Assembly: GCA_035642535.1 (NCBI GenBank)
Contig: DASQSE010000048.1
Span: forward strand, 41,395 to 105,394
DNA from: Jatrophihabitans sp035642535
GTDB taxonomy: Bacteria; Actinomycetota; Actinomycetes; Mycobacteriales; Jatrophihabitantaceae
Reading direction: 5' to 3'
Length of the DNA stretch: 64,000 bases
The notes beneath the pieces were generated by a model. The model did not search any database. It saw only the letters and a list, made by a program, of their open reading frames with translations, and was not told where the DNA came from. The position numbers and the translations under genes were made by a program. Shown one piece after another: positions 27,007 through 34,982 of the stretch. Positions within the stretch are counted from its first letter, which is position 1, and each line of letters begins with the position of its first letter.

Positions 27007-27735
27007 GTGCAGTTGAATGTCAGGCGTTGGGGAAGCGGACCCTTGACCGCCGTCCTCGTGCATGGCATGACGGCGGATTCGCGGTCGTGGTGGCAGGTGG
27101 CGCCGCGGCTGGCCGCGCTGGGCTACCGCGTTCTTGCACCGGATCTTCCCGGGCACGGTGCGTCCTTCTCCGACCCGAAGGCGACCGTCGAGTCGTTCGT
27201 CGACGCGTTGTGTGACGCGCTCCCGGTTGCGCCGGACCTCGCGGTGGGTCATTCGGCGGGCGGGTCGATACTGCGCGCGGCACAAGCGCGCTTGCAGGCG
27301 CGGCGTCTGGTCTATGTGGACACTCCGCTGCGGCCACCCGTGCGCCGCAGTCGCGCCGAGCTGTTGGCGCGGTACACCGCGATGAAGGCGCAGCGCTCAG
27401 AGACCTGGTTGCGCGCGACGCGATCGCATTGGGACGACGGAGACGTGCGGGTGGAAGCGGCTGCGGCGCGTCTCTGGGATCCGGCCACCGCCGCTGCCCT
27501 GTCTGCCGACGCAGGTGGCAGGCCCGCCCGCGCCGCGGCGCAGGTGCCGACGCTGTTCGTCCTCGCGGACGGGAGCGAGACCGTGTCGATCGCCGAGCAA
27601 GAAGCCCTCGCGCGTGGTGGCGCCCGGATCGTCGTGATCCCGGGCGCCGGGCACACGGTCTGGTACGGCCATGTCGACGAGTTCGTTGAAGCGGTCGCGG
27701 CCTGGGCGTCATCGGACTCCGATGTCGACGGGTAG
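27007..27735 (+). CDS. Alpha/beta hydrolase
   Basis: A 242-residue alpha/beta-hydrolase fold enzyme. The oxyanion strand is 'VLVHGMTADSRSWW', the nucleophile is Ser83 in 'VGHSAGGS' and the catalytic His is His216 in 'PGAGHTVW'. Length and lack of a signal peptide indicate a cytoplasmic esterase, lactonase or C-C hydrolase. The GTG start has GGGG about 7 nt upstream. It lies 36 bp after the hexapeptide-repeat gene, on the same strand, so the methyltransferase, hexapeptide protein and hydrolase may form one operon. Substrate unknown. Confidence 0.82.
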   Translation: MQLNVRRWGSGPLTAVLVHGMTADSRSWWQVAPRLAALGYRVLAPDLPGHGASFSDPKATVESFVDALCDALPVAPDLAVGHSAGGSILRAAQARLQARRLVYVDTPLRPPVRRSRAELLARYTAMKAQRSETWLRATRSHWDDGDVRVEAAAARLWDPATAAALSADAGGRPARAAAQVPTLFVLADGSETVSIAEQEALARGGARIVVIPGAGHTVWYGHVDEFVEAVAAWASSDSDVDG

Positions 27736-27756
27736 CGCGGCCACGGTGAGGCGGGC

Positions 27757-28152
27757 TCAGGCGCTCAACTCATTCGTCATAGTGGCCAGTCGACGGCGTT
27801 CCCGGGCGATGTAGGGACGCGCGCGCCGCTGGCCGCCACGCTGCGCGATTGCGGTGTCGAGGTCGGCGAGCGCGCGGGCGATGCGCGCTACCTTTGGTCG
27901 CCATCCGCGTCGCCGGCATTCGTCAGCGAACTGCGCCAGGGACTGGTGTCCGCGCTCCCGGTTGCATCGGCGACAGGCGGCGACCTCGTTCTCCAACCAT
28001 GATGGACCGCCCTTGACACGCGGCACCAGGTGCTCGGTGGTGGGCAGGACCAGGTCGCCGAACCGGCGCCCGCACCAGACGCACGTCGGCCCGTCCCGCT
28101 CGATCGCCGCCTGCAACCGCTCGGCGCGGGGGTTCTGCAACGCCGGGTGCAC
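27757..28152 (-). CDS. HNH endonuclease family protein
   Basis: A 131-residue HNH nuclease. It has a zinc-binding pair C24-x2-C27 ('CVWCGRRF'), the HNH core 'TEHLVPRVKGGPSWLEN' with His41, and a second pair C60-x2-C63 followed by Asn. This matches the compact HNH proteins found in many actinobacteria, some associated with mobile DNA and some with repair. Nothing near it suggests a phage, intron or restriction system. The GTG start is at 28152; it converges with the hydrolase gene (21-bp gap) and diverges from the rhodanese gene. The physiological DNA target is not known. Confidence 0.8.
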   Translation of the reverse strand: MHPALQNPRAERLQAAIERDGPTCVWCGRRFGDLVLPTTEHLVPRVKGGPSWLENEVAACRRCNRERGHQSLAQFADECRRRGWRPKVARIARALADLDTAIAQRGGQRRARPYIARERRRLATMTNELSA

Positions 28153-28204
28153 GCGTTCACGATATGCGCCGGGCGGCGCCGAGTCGCGGGCCTAGGGTGG
28201 GCGT

Positions 28205-28582
28205 GTGGCTGCCGAGCGGGTGGACGTGCAGACCGCTCGCGAGATGCAACGCGCCGGCGACACGATCATCGATGTCCGAACGCACGACGAGTACGTGAAG
28301 AGGCACATCGCCGGCGCGATCAATGTGCCGATCCGCAACCTCGCCGTCGACCGGCTGCCGGCGGGCCCGGTGCTCACGACGTGCTCGACGGGAAGACGGG
28401 GCGGCCGCGCAGCCGAGTTGCTCGATCGCGCCGGCCGAACGGCGTTCTCGATAGCCGGCGGAACGAAGGCGTGGGCCGCAGCCGGGCTGCCGATCGTCAC
28501 CGGCTCCGAACCTGCCGCGGTACGGCGGCGGGCGATCATGCATCCAGTGCGGCGTGCAGGGCGGCGGACCACGCGACGTTGA
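28205..28582 (+). CDS. Rhodanese-domain sulfurtransferase
   Basis: A 125-residue single rhodanese domain: 'TIIDVRTHDEYVKRHIAGAI' gives the CH2A motif and Cys60 in 'TTCSTGRRGGRA' is the catalytic cysteine in a C-S-T-G-R-R loop. It would carry a persulfide on Cys60 and pass sulfur to a thiol acceptor. The basic tail beyond residue 105 is unusual. Its last 47 bp overlap, on the opposite strand, the 3' end of a sulfotransferase gene, so the tail may be longer than in relatives because both reading frames share the DNA. GTG start at 28205. Confidence 0.82.
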   Translation: MAAERVDVQTAREMQRAGDTIIDVRTHDEYVKRHIAGAINVPIRNLAVDRLPAGPVLTTCSTGRRGGRAAELLDRAGRTAFSIAGGTKAWAAAGLPIVTGSEPAAVRRRAIMHPVRRAGRRTTRR

Positions 28583-29255
28583 TCTCGTCCGCCTGTTTTC
28601 GGTGCGGCGAGCAAGGCTGCCAGTCCGCCGCCGGTCTGACGCCCAGGCGGGTTGCGATGTTCTCGACAGCCCGGCGGGGGTCGTGCACGAGTTGCTCGTA
28701 TGTCACGGGATGCGGTCGAATGCCGTGCCGATCGAACCATGACTGCCACGCCGCGTTGTGATCGCGAATCGTGTCGACGAGTTGCTTCATGCGGTCGACG
28801 TTCGGCTCGGACGGCCGCACCGCCGCGTCGCCCTGTTGCCAGAATCCGGTCTGCTCGGCGCGATGCCACGAGACGGCCTGGCCGACGATGTCGTCGCGCA
28901 GCAACTGGACGAACAGCAACGGGCCGAACGCGTGCTCCAACGCGGCGAGCTCGGAGCGGCCCTGCGGTTGTAGGCCGAGCATCATGCGTTCCAGCGACCC
29001 CCACATGATGCGCGCGGCAAAGACGCCGTTCGCAGTTGTTGCCGCCGCGCGCACCGCCTGGACGAAGGCGGTGTAGTCACGTACTCGCGACCCATCCGTC
29101 GCAAGGTCGAAGCGTGCTGCCCAGGCGGCTTCGTCGGCCTCCCGAAAGTACGACTCCGGCCGGCCGAGCACTCCTGTCGAGGACAACAGACTGCACAACA
29201 GCGTGCTGCCCGTACGCGGAGTGCCGCAGAGCAGGTACGACCTGGGCGTAGTCAT
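28536..29255 (-). CDS. Stf0-type sulfotransferase
   Basis: A 239-residue protein beginning 'RSYLLCGTPRTGSTLLCSLL', the 5'-phosphosulfate-binding signature of PAPS-dependent sulfotransferases of the Stf0 group, which in mycobacteria sulfate trehalose. 'LFVQLLRDDIVGQAVSWHRA' matches the 3'-phosphate-binding segment. The ATG at 29255 is chosen over the upstream frame, whose added 95 residues do not resemble protein. The 3' end overlaps the rhodanese gene by 47 bp on the opposite strand. It would sulfate a carbohydrate or lipid head group; acceptor unknown. Confidence 0.82.
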   Translation of the reverse strand: MTTPRSYLLCGTPRTGSTLLCSLLSSTGVLGRPESYFREADEAAWAARFDLATDGSRVRDYTAFVQAVRAAATTANGVFAARIMWGSLERMMLGLQPQGRSELAALEHAFGPLLFVQLLRDDIVGQAVSWHRAEQTGFWQQGDAAVRPSEPNVDRMKQLVDTIRDHNAAWQSWFDRHGIRPHPVTYEQLVHDPRRAVENIATRLGVRPAADWQPCSPHRKQADEINVAWSAALHAALDA

Positions 29256-29330
29256 CGGTCGTATCAGGCTAGAAGGCGGGGCCAGCGAGATCGTGTTGCC
29301 TCGTCGGGGATCGCCTGCCAAGCTCTGGGC

Positions 29331-29543
29331 GTGACCTCGGCACGGACGCGCAGCGTCGCCGGCGACGTATTGGCCCTCCTGGTCGGAGCCGCAATTGCTT
29401 TCGTCTTGGACATGTGGTGGGACGACAAAGGCTGGCAAGATGCCGCGCTGTTCGCGGTCTTCGTGATGGCGTGCGTCGCGGCGTCGCAAGCGGTCGTCAA
29501 GGGTTGGCAGGCGATGAAGGCGCACCGCGCCGCCGGACACTGA
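29331..29543 (+). CDS. Small two-helix membrane protein
   Basis: A 70-residue predicted membrane protein. Helix 1 is about 'VLALLVGAAIAFVLDMWW', helix 2 about 'ALFAVFVMACVAASQAVV', with a charged DDKG turn and a basic C-terminal tail (KAHRAAGH). The codon bias is actinobacterial and it fills the gap between two other genes. The GTG start has no good ribosome site, so expression is less certain than for larger neighbours. No function recognised. Confidence 0.5.
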   Translation: MTSARTRSVAGDVLALLVGAAIAFVLDMWWDDKGWQDAALFAVFVMACVAASQAVVKGWQAMKAHRAAGH

Positions 29544-29661
29544 CGCACGAAATGCCGGGAAGCACTGGGTCTCCTAGGGTCCTTCGGCCTCTGCCGGTTG
29601 TCGATCTCTGCGATGAGGCTGGGGGTGTTCAAACGATCTTTTGCGGGAGGGAATGATCCGC

Positions 29662-30117
29662 ATGCGTCGCATCGTCACCGTACTCATTGCTACGGCCGCC
29701 CTGACCGGTATGGGCGTGCCGCCGGCAGCCGCCGCCCAGGCACACCAGTTCCGCGGCCACATCAACACCACCGCCAGGCAAGCCGGCCCGACGGCTCCGG
29801 TGATGATCGAAGGCAGCGGCATCATCAGCGGGCTGGGCGTGACCACGATGTCCGGTTCGGAAGTCGTGAATCCGATTACTGGCAGCATCTCCGGCTCGGC
29901 GACCTTCACGGCCGCCAGCGGCGACGCACTGAGCTTCGCCTGGTCAGACGTGGCGGTCGCCGGAGCACCGCCCGCCATCACGTTCGGCGGGCCAATGACG
30001 GTCACGGACGGGACGCGCCGGCTCGCCGAGCGGGCGGGAACCGTGACCTTCACCGGTGGGTTCAACTTCATCACCGGACAGGGCTGGTTCGACGTCACCG
30101 GCTCGATCGGCGAGTAG
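29662..30117 (+). CDS. Secreted protein of unknown function
   Basis: About 151 residues. The N-terminus is a classic signal peptide (MRR, then 'IVTVLIATAALTGMGVPPAA' and an AAA-AQA cleavage region). The mature part is Gly/Ser/Thr-rich with alternating hydrophobic residues ('GSISGSATFTAASGDALSF'), suggesting a beta-barrel or beta-sandwich. A GGGAGGGA ribosome site at 29645-29652 lies 10 nt before the ATG at 29662; an ATG at 29653 also reads in frame but is almost on top of that site. No cysteines, so no disulfides in the mature protein. No family recognised. Confidence 0.6.
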   Translation: MRRIVTVLIATAALTGMGVPPAAAAQAHQFRGHINTTARQAGPTAPVMIEGSGIISGLGVTTMSGSEVVNPITGSISGSATFTAASGDALSFAWSDVAVAGAPPAITFGGPMTVTDGTRRLAERAGTVTFTGGFNFITGQGWFDVTGSIGE

Positions 30118-30165
30118 GTCGCAGGTCGCGCTCAGTCACTACGGCACGGCTGAGATGCTGGGTTC

Positions 30166-30921
30166 GTGAGCCGTTCGTTCGAGGAATTGGTGGACGAGGC
30201 CGCGGCTGTCGACGTGGCCGGCTGGGATTTTTCGTGGCTCGACGGTCGAGCTACCGAGCAGCGGCCGTCGTGGGGCTATCAGCGACTGCTCGGACAGCGC
30301 CTCACTGCGGTGTCGGCCGCGCTGGACATCCAGACCGGCGGTGGTGAGGTGCTGGACGGCGTCGCGGCATTTCCCGCCACGATGGCGGCAACCGAGTCCT
30401 GGCCGCCGAACGTTAGGATCGCCACCCAGCGCCTGCACCCGCGCGGCGTGGTCCTCGTCGCCCACAACGACGAGCCACCGCTCCCGTTCGCCGACGCGGC
30501 GTTCGACCTCGTGTGCAGCCGCCATCCTGCGCGGGTGTGGTGGACGGAGATCGCGCGCGTATTGCGGTCGGGCGGCGGCTACTTCGCTCAGCACATCGGA
30601 GCGCGGAGCAACGTCGAACTGACCGAGTTCTTTCTCGGCGCGCAGCCGCCCGGCGCGCACAGTCGGGCGCCGAGCGTCGAGGCCGAGGCGGCAGCGCAGG
30701 CGGGCTTGGCGATCGACGAAATGCGATCGGAGCAACTGCGCGTCGAGTTCTTCGACGTCGGTGCCGTCATCTACTTCCTGCGGAAGGTGATCTGGACGGT
30801 GCCCGATTTCAGCGTCGAGCGCTACTCCGGCCGACTGCGTGAGCTCCACCAGCGCATCACAGAAGACGGTTCATTCGTCGCGCACGCGTCGCGGGTACTC
30901 GTACAGGCACACAAGCCGTAA
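30166..30921 (+). CDS. Putative SAM-dependent methyltransferase
   Basis: A 251-residue protein. 'GGGEVLDGVAAFPATMAA' takes the place of motif I, 'LPFADAAFDLVCSRHPA' fits motif II of Methyltransf_11 proteins and 'EIARVLRSGGGYFAQHIG' fits motif III. Motif I is poor in glycine for a SAM site (LDGVAAF instead of LDxGxGxG), so binding may be altered. Annotated relatives are commonly named methyltransferases acting on unknown substrates. GTG start at 30166 after a 48-bp gap from the secreted protein gene; no clear operator. Confidence 0.68.
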   Translation: MSRSFEELVDEAAAVDVAGWDFSWLDGRATEQRPSWGYQRLLGQRLTAVSAALDIQTGGGEVLDGVAAFPATMAATESWPPNVRIATQRLHPRGVVLVAHNDEPPLPFADAAFDLVCSRHPARVWWTEIARVLRSGGGYFAQHIGARSNVELTEFFLGAQPPGAHSRAPSVEAEAAAQAGLAIDEMRSEQLRVEFFDVGAVIYFLRKVIWTVPDFSVERYSGRLRELHQRITEDGSFVAHASRVLVQAHKP

Positions 30922-30971
30922 GTGGCTAGCGATGGAATCTGTCGACGCCCTCGATCTGGCTGAGCAGAGGG

Positions 30972-32003
30972 TCAGACCCAGCCGCGCCGGGCGGCTGCGA
31001 CTCCTAGCTGGAAACGTGAACCGACGCCGGCCCGGTTGATCAGCATCGCCATGCGGCGGCGGACGGTGCGCAGGCTGACCCCGAGCTGCCGCGCGATCGC
31101 CTGGTCCTTGATGCCGGCCGTGAGCAGTTGCAGCAGCTCGCGGTCGAAGTCATCGATCTCGGCAGGCTGCTCCACGGTTTCCGACGCGGCCGCACTGAGC
31201 GGCAGCGACTGCTCCCACATCATGTCGAACAGCATCGCCAGCGTGGTGAGCAGCGACGACGGATGGACGAGGACCGCGGTGTGTTCGGCCGCGGACGCGT
31301 CGGCGGTCAGTGGCAGCAACGCGATGCTGCGGTCGACCATGACCAGCTTGAGCGGGACGTGCGGACACACCCGCGCCTGCTCGCCGGCCGCGTGCCACTC
31401 GCGCAGTCGGCTCAGCACGTCCGGCACCTCGAGCGCCTCGGGTGCGTAGATCGCGCGCCAGCTCACGCCGCGGGCAAGCGCCTCGAACTCGAGCGGGTTG
31501 TCGGTCGGGCCGAGGTACGGGGGCTTGTCGAACATCAGCACTTCCTCGCGTGCGGTGCTCAACAGCTGCACGTATCGCTGCAGGGTCGCCTCCCGTCCGT
31601 CGATCAGCTCGACGACGTGGAGCGTGTCCTGCTCGGCCTCGCGGTATTCCGCGAGTAGCGAGGAGGCGGCGATCCGGCAGCGCTCCAGCTCTTCCTCGCG
31701 GCGCAGGATCAGCGCCTCGATGGCCCGGTCCGGCGCGGCCGGAATGAACTTGCTCGGGTTGCCCTGCCGGCTGATCAGGCCGGCGGCCTCGAGCCTGTCC
31801 AGTGCGCGCCGGGTGACGAGCGGGCTCTTGTCCACCGCCGCGGCAAGCTGCGCAAGTGACGCGCGGGGCGTGCGGATGAGGGTGCGGTAGATGCGCTCTT
31901 CGAGTTCACTGATGCCGGCCGGTTGCAGACTCGGCTCGACGAACAGGGCGGTGGCATCTCGATGGCCTGTAGCGGTCACCGTCCAGATAATGCCAGCAAA
32001 CAC
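30972..32003 (-). CDS. Transcriptional regulator with TrmB-like N-terminal and LuxR-type C-terminal DNA-binding domains
   Basis: A 343-residue regulator with two candidate DNA-binding ends. The N-terminus ('LEERIYRTLIRTPRASLAQL' to 'RRALDRLEAAGLISRQG') is a TrmB/MarR-like winged helix. The C-terminus ('LLTAGIKDQAIARQLGVSLR', then TVRRRMAMLINRAG) is a LuxR/GerE HTH. The middle resembles the ligand-sensing part of TrmB-like proteins ('LLSTAREEVLMFDKPPYLGP'). Such TrmB-LuxR proteins are common in actinomycetes. It could start 24 nt later at an internal GTG. Its own gene lacks an ATATCG box. It neighbours the second CCG gene on the same strand, 87 bp apart, so it is one candidate regulator of this region. 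Confidence 0.78.
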   Translation of the reverse strand: MFAGIIWTVTATGHRDATALFVEPSLQPAGISELEERIYRTLIRTPRASLAQLAAAVDKSPLVTRRALDRLEAAGLISRQGNPSKFIPAAPDRAIEALILRREEELERCRIAASSLLAEYREAEQDTLHVVELIDGREATLQRYVQLLSTAREEVLMFDKPPYLGPTDNPLEFEALARGVSWRAIYAPEALEVPDVLSRLREWHAAGEQARVCPHVPLKLVMVDRSIALLPLTADASAAEHTAVLVHPSSLLTTLAMLFDMMWEQSLPLSAAASETVEQPAEIDDFDRELLQLLTAGIKDQAIARQLGVSLRTVRRRMAMLINRAGVGSRFQLGVAAARRGWV

Positions 32004-32090
32004 GACGAGGCCTCAGGGGCGATCTTCCTGCGCTTGGTAGGGCCGGTGACGGTGGGTGCAGGAAGATCGAAACCGGGTGCCGCTCCCGAG

Positions 32091-33245
32091 TTAGTCGCCG
32101 GAGGTGCTGAGCGCGGGCTGCACCGTCGTGCACTTGCGCGGGTCGCCGCCGCAGCCGCACTTCGGGTTGGAGTAGCCGGCGAAGTGCGGCTTGAAGTTCT
32201 TGTACGCGATGACGCGCGCGGTTTGCTCGTCGATTCCCCATGACGTCCAGTACGGCCGGCTCAGCCTGAGGACGCGCTCCGGGTCGCGCAGGTGCCAGTA
32301 CTCGTGGTACCGGTCCGGGTGACTGCAATCCAGCGCTTCGGCAACGATCGAGAGGTAGTGCCGGACCGGCAGGTCGTCGCTGCCGAACTTCTGCCACTCG
32401 CGGTGGCAGTAGTGCGCGTCGACGGCGATCATGTCGGCGCCCTTGCTCGCTGCCATCGCAGCCAGCTCCCGAGTCACTTCGCGCCGTTCGGCGTCCGAGA
32501 CCTCGGCGAGGACGCTGGGCGCGCCCGGCGCCTCGGTCGCGCACGGATTGCCCTGGGGCGGCGGATCGGTGAAGCCCATGACCTGCACGCCGGGCACCCG
32601 CCCGAGGATGCGTGCCGTGGTCTCCCTGGCGGTCGTGTGCACGGTGGTGACGTCGTGACCGTGGACGACGACGTCCCGGTCGAGCGTCTTGCGCCACGGC
32701 ACGCGGTCGCCGAGTTCCTCGAGCCGGTTGAGCAGGAACTCCGTGAAGTGCACGTTCCTGAGGCTGGTGTCTTCGATCTGCTCCGCGTGATGCGTCTGCA
32801 CGATCTGGCAGGAGGGACAGACATGGACGGCGGTGCTCGCACCCCATGCCTGGAAGCGCCCGCGCGAGGTAGCGGTTACCCGGTGCCCGTCGTCGGGCCG
32901 TTCGTTGGTCAGGAACGGCTTGCCGCAGCAGTACTGCGCGCCGGTGCCGGCGCGGAAGTCGACGCCGAGGGCGTTGAGGATGTCGACGATCTCCAGTGTC
33001 ACGTGCGGGATCAGCTGCGTTCCGCAGCTCATGTTCACGAAGACGTCGACCTCGCGGTCGGGCACGGTGTGCTTCTCCAGCCAGGTCACCTCGTCCCGGC
33101 TGAGCAGCAGGCGCCGGCAATCCGAATACCAGTTGTAGAACGAGACCGGGTCCCAGGACTCGGTGTTCTGGGCGCGCCAGCTCTGCCCGTCGGCGCCGGT
33201 GACCAGGAAGCTCGCGAGATCCGGATTCGTGGACTGCTCCGCCAT
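32091..33245 (-). CDS. CCG-domain (HdrB-like) iron-sulfur protein, paralogue 2
   Basis: A 384-residue paralogue of the proteins at 0.6-1.7 kb and 37.9-39.0 kb. The intact motif is C74, 31 residues, C106-C107-G108, 34 residues, C143-x2-C146 ('VHVCPSCQI'). The second repeat is degenerate but keeps 'GNPCATEAPG' and 'HYCHREWQKF'. The tail reads 'PKCGCGGDPRKC', a CxCGGDxxxC cluster shared with paralogue 3. The N-terminal signature 'RRLLLSRDEVTWLEK' is also shared. It is divergent from an Ldh2-family dehydrogenase gene, and the 91-bp spacer contains ATATCG-box E. It is probably an electron carrier or a redox sensor; the cluster type should be HdrB-like. Confidence 0.8.
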   Translation of the reverse strand: MAEQSTNPDLASFLVTGADGQSWRAQNTESWDPVSFYNWYSDCRRLLLSRDEVTWLEKHTVPDREVDVFVNMSCGTQLIPHVTLEIVDILNALGVDFRAGTGAQYCCGKPFLTNERPDDGHRVTATSRGRFQAWGASTAVHVCPSCQIVQTHHAEQIEDTSLRNVHFTEFLLNRLEELGDRVPWRKTLDRDVVVHGHDVTTVHTTARETTARILGRVPGVQVMGFTDPPPQGNPCATEAPGAPSVLAEVSDAERREVTRELAAMAASKGADMIAVDAHYCHREWQKFGSDDLPVRHYLSIVAEALDCSHPDRYHEYWHLRDPERVLRLSRPYWTSWGIDEQTARVIAYKNFKPHFAGYSNPKCGCGGDPRKCTTVQPALSTSGD

Positions 33246-33303
33246 GGGCGCGAGGCTCCTCTCGACCCGACTGCTATGTCGGCTTAGGATATCAGCATCA
33301 TTG

Positions 33304-33320
33304 TATCGGCAATGCGATAT
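33304..33320. promoter_or_regulatory. ATATCG-box E (putative operator)
   Basis: On the minus strand the site reads ATATCGCATTGCCGATA: the TATCG and CGATA arms are perfect but the spacer is 6 nt instead of 5. It ends 16 bp before the ATG of the Ldh2 gene and lies 59 bp from the start of CCG paralogue 2, so it can serve both. Confidence 0.58.
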
Positions 33321-33336
33321 CGGACAGTGTGATCAG

Positions 33337-34392
33337 ATGGCCGAAGAAGAGATCCTGCAACCCGAAGAGGTGCATCGGTTTGCTCGCGAGGTGCTCGACG
33401 CGCTCGGCATGCCGGACGAGGACGCGTCGATCGTCGCCGACTCGATGCTGTGGACGGCGCTGAACGGCCGCATCACGCACAGCCTGATTCGGCTGATCAT
33501 GCTCGCCGACGCGGCCCGGGCCGGGACGCTCTCGCTCACCACTGACTGGACGCCGGTGCGCATCTGGGGCGCCACGGTGGTGATGGACGCGCGATCCACC
33601 TGGGGCATGTTGGCCGGCGCCCGTGGTATGCGGCACGCGATTGCGAACGCCAAGAAGGTCGGCGTCGGAATCACGAGCGTCCGCAACTGCGAAAACACAG
33701 GTGCGCTGAGTTGGTACACATCGCTCGCGCTGGACGAGCAGCTGATCGGCATGGCGATCAGCAACACGCTGCCGCTCATGCCGCTCTGGGGCGGCGCACG
33801 CAAGCTGATCGGCAATCAGCCGATGTCGTTCGCCGTGCCGGCGGGCGAGCGCGACCCACTGGTCATCGATCAGATGCTGGCGATGGAGCGGCTCAACGTC
33901 CTGCGTGACGCCGCCCGCGACGGGACGCAGCTACCGCCCGGCGTCATCGTGGACGCGGCGGGCCGGCCCACGACAGCCGGCAGCAGTTACGCCGACGGCG
34001 GTGCGGTGCTGCCGATGGGCAAGCACCGCGGGGGCTCGCTCGCGCTCATGTTCGAGGTGCTGACGGGCCTGCTGGCGGGCGGGCTGATGCTGGATGAGAT
34101 CGGAGTCCCGTCCGAGAAGTACGGCGCCTCGCTGTACCTGATGGTGATCGCACCCGCCGCCTTCGCCGATTCCGTCGAGGACTTCCTGGCGCGCGTAGAT
34201 CGGTTGATCGACCGAGTGCACGCCGCGCAGCCGGCGCCGGGCGTCGAGCGCGTTCGGGTGCCGGGCGACGAGCGCGCCGCGCTCGCGCGGCAGCGTGCGC
34301 AGGACGGCATTCCGTTCGCCGCCGACGACGTCGAGCGGCTGCACAAGTTCGCCGCCGAGCTCGGCGTCCCATGGCCGAGCGACGCGCGCTGA
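33337..34392 (+). CDS. Ldh2-family (malate/L-lactate dehydrogenase-like) NAD(P)-dependent oxidoreductase, copy 1
   Basis: A 351-residue member of the Ldh2/YlbC/YiaK fold (PF02615 type), which includes malate, ureidoglycolate and delta1-piperideine-2-carboxylate oxidoreductases. His48 in 'NGRITHSLIRL' is at the position of the catalytic His of the usual SHG motif, though the residues around it differ (THS). 'LPMGKHRGGSLALMFEVLTG' is the conserved C-terminal block. No ribosome site precedes the ATG and the ATATCG element ends 16 bp upstream, so the message may be leaderless. Reduces or oxidises a 2-oxo acid, imino acid or 2-hydroxy acid; substrate not resolved. Confidence 0.8.
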   Translation: MAEEEILQPEEVHRFAREVLDALGMPDEDASIVADSMLWTALNGRITHSLIRLIMLADAARAGTLSLTTDWTPVRIWGATVVMDARSTWGMLAGARGMRHAIANAKKVGVGITSVRNCENTGALSWYTSLALDEQLIGMAISNTLPLMPLWGGARKLIGNQPMSFAVPAGERDPLVIDQMLAMERLNVLRDAARDGTQLPPGVIVDAAGRPTTAGSSYADGGAVLPMGKHRGGSLALMFEVLTGLLAGGLMLDEIGVPSEKYGASLYLMVIAPAAFADSVEDFLARVDRLIDRVHAAQPAPGVERVRVPGDERAALARQRAQDGIPFAADDVERLHKFAAELGVPWPSDAR

Positions 34393-34452
34393 CGAAACCG
34401 ATGAGAACCGGTCCCTGTATCCGTCCCTTCTTAATGAAGGGAAGGAGCAAGC

Positions 34453-34974
34453 ATGGCTACCGATGACCGATTGCCGACCGTCGCAGAGCTGGACGCGCCG
34501 TATTCCAGTGACGGCGCGACGCCTACGCCGTGGGCGGACGTGACTACTGAATTGGAGCAGGCGGGCGTGTACTGGCTGTCCACTGTGCGGCCCGACGGGC
34601 GTCCACACGTCACTCCGGTCGCCGGCGTTTGGCTGGACGGCTCGCTGTTCTTCCCGACCGGCACCGAGGAGCGCAAGGCACACAACCTCGCGCACAATGC
34701 GGAAACGGTGGTCACCACCGGCTGCAACGACTTCCGGAGCGGCCTGGACGTGGTCATCGAAGCGCCTGCGCGGCCGATGCGAGACCACGGGACGCTGCAC
34801 CGGCTGGCCGACGCGTTCGCGGTCAAGTACGACGATCACTTCGGCTTCCGGGTCGGCGAGGGCCGCTTCGGCCATGATCCGGGCGGGGCCGCCGACGTGT
34901 ACGAAGTCGCGCCGGTGAAGGTCTTCGCCTACGGCAGGGGAGCGAAGTACAGCGCCACCCGGTTCCGGTTCTGA
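34453..34974 (+). CDS. Pyridoxamine 5'-phosphate oxidase-fold flavoprotein
   Basis: A 173-residue FMN- or F420-binding split-barrel protein. 'AGVYWLSTVRPDGRPHVTPV' and 'GVWLDGSLFFPTGTEERKAH' are the classic PNPOx-like strands. Actinobacteria use this fold mostly for F420-dependent reductases and heme or biliverdin chemistry. The ATG has GGAAGGAG 6 nt upstream, the strongest ribosome site in this stretch, so expression should be good. It follows the Ldh2 gene by 60 bp and may be co-transcribed. No specific substrate assigned. Confidence 0.83.
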   Translation: MATDDRLPTVAELDAPYSSDGATPTPWADVTTELEQAGVYWLSTVRPDGRPHVTPVAGVWLDGSLFFPTGTEERKAHNLAHNAETVVTTGCNDFRSGLDVVIEAPARPMRDHGTLHRLADAFAVKYDDHFGFRVGEGRFGHDPGGAADVYEVAPVKVFAYGRGAKYSATRFRF

Positions 34975-34982
34975 GGCGATCG

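Noticed and set aside
27757..28152. HNH gene as evidence for a phage or restriction island
   Set aside because: No integrase, methylase, portal, terminase or att-like repeat is near it.
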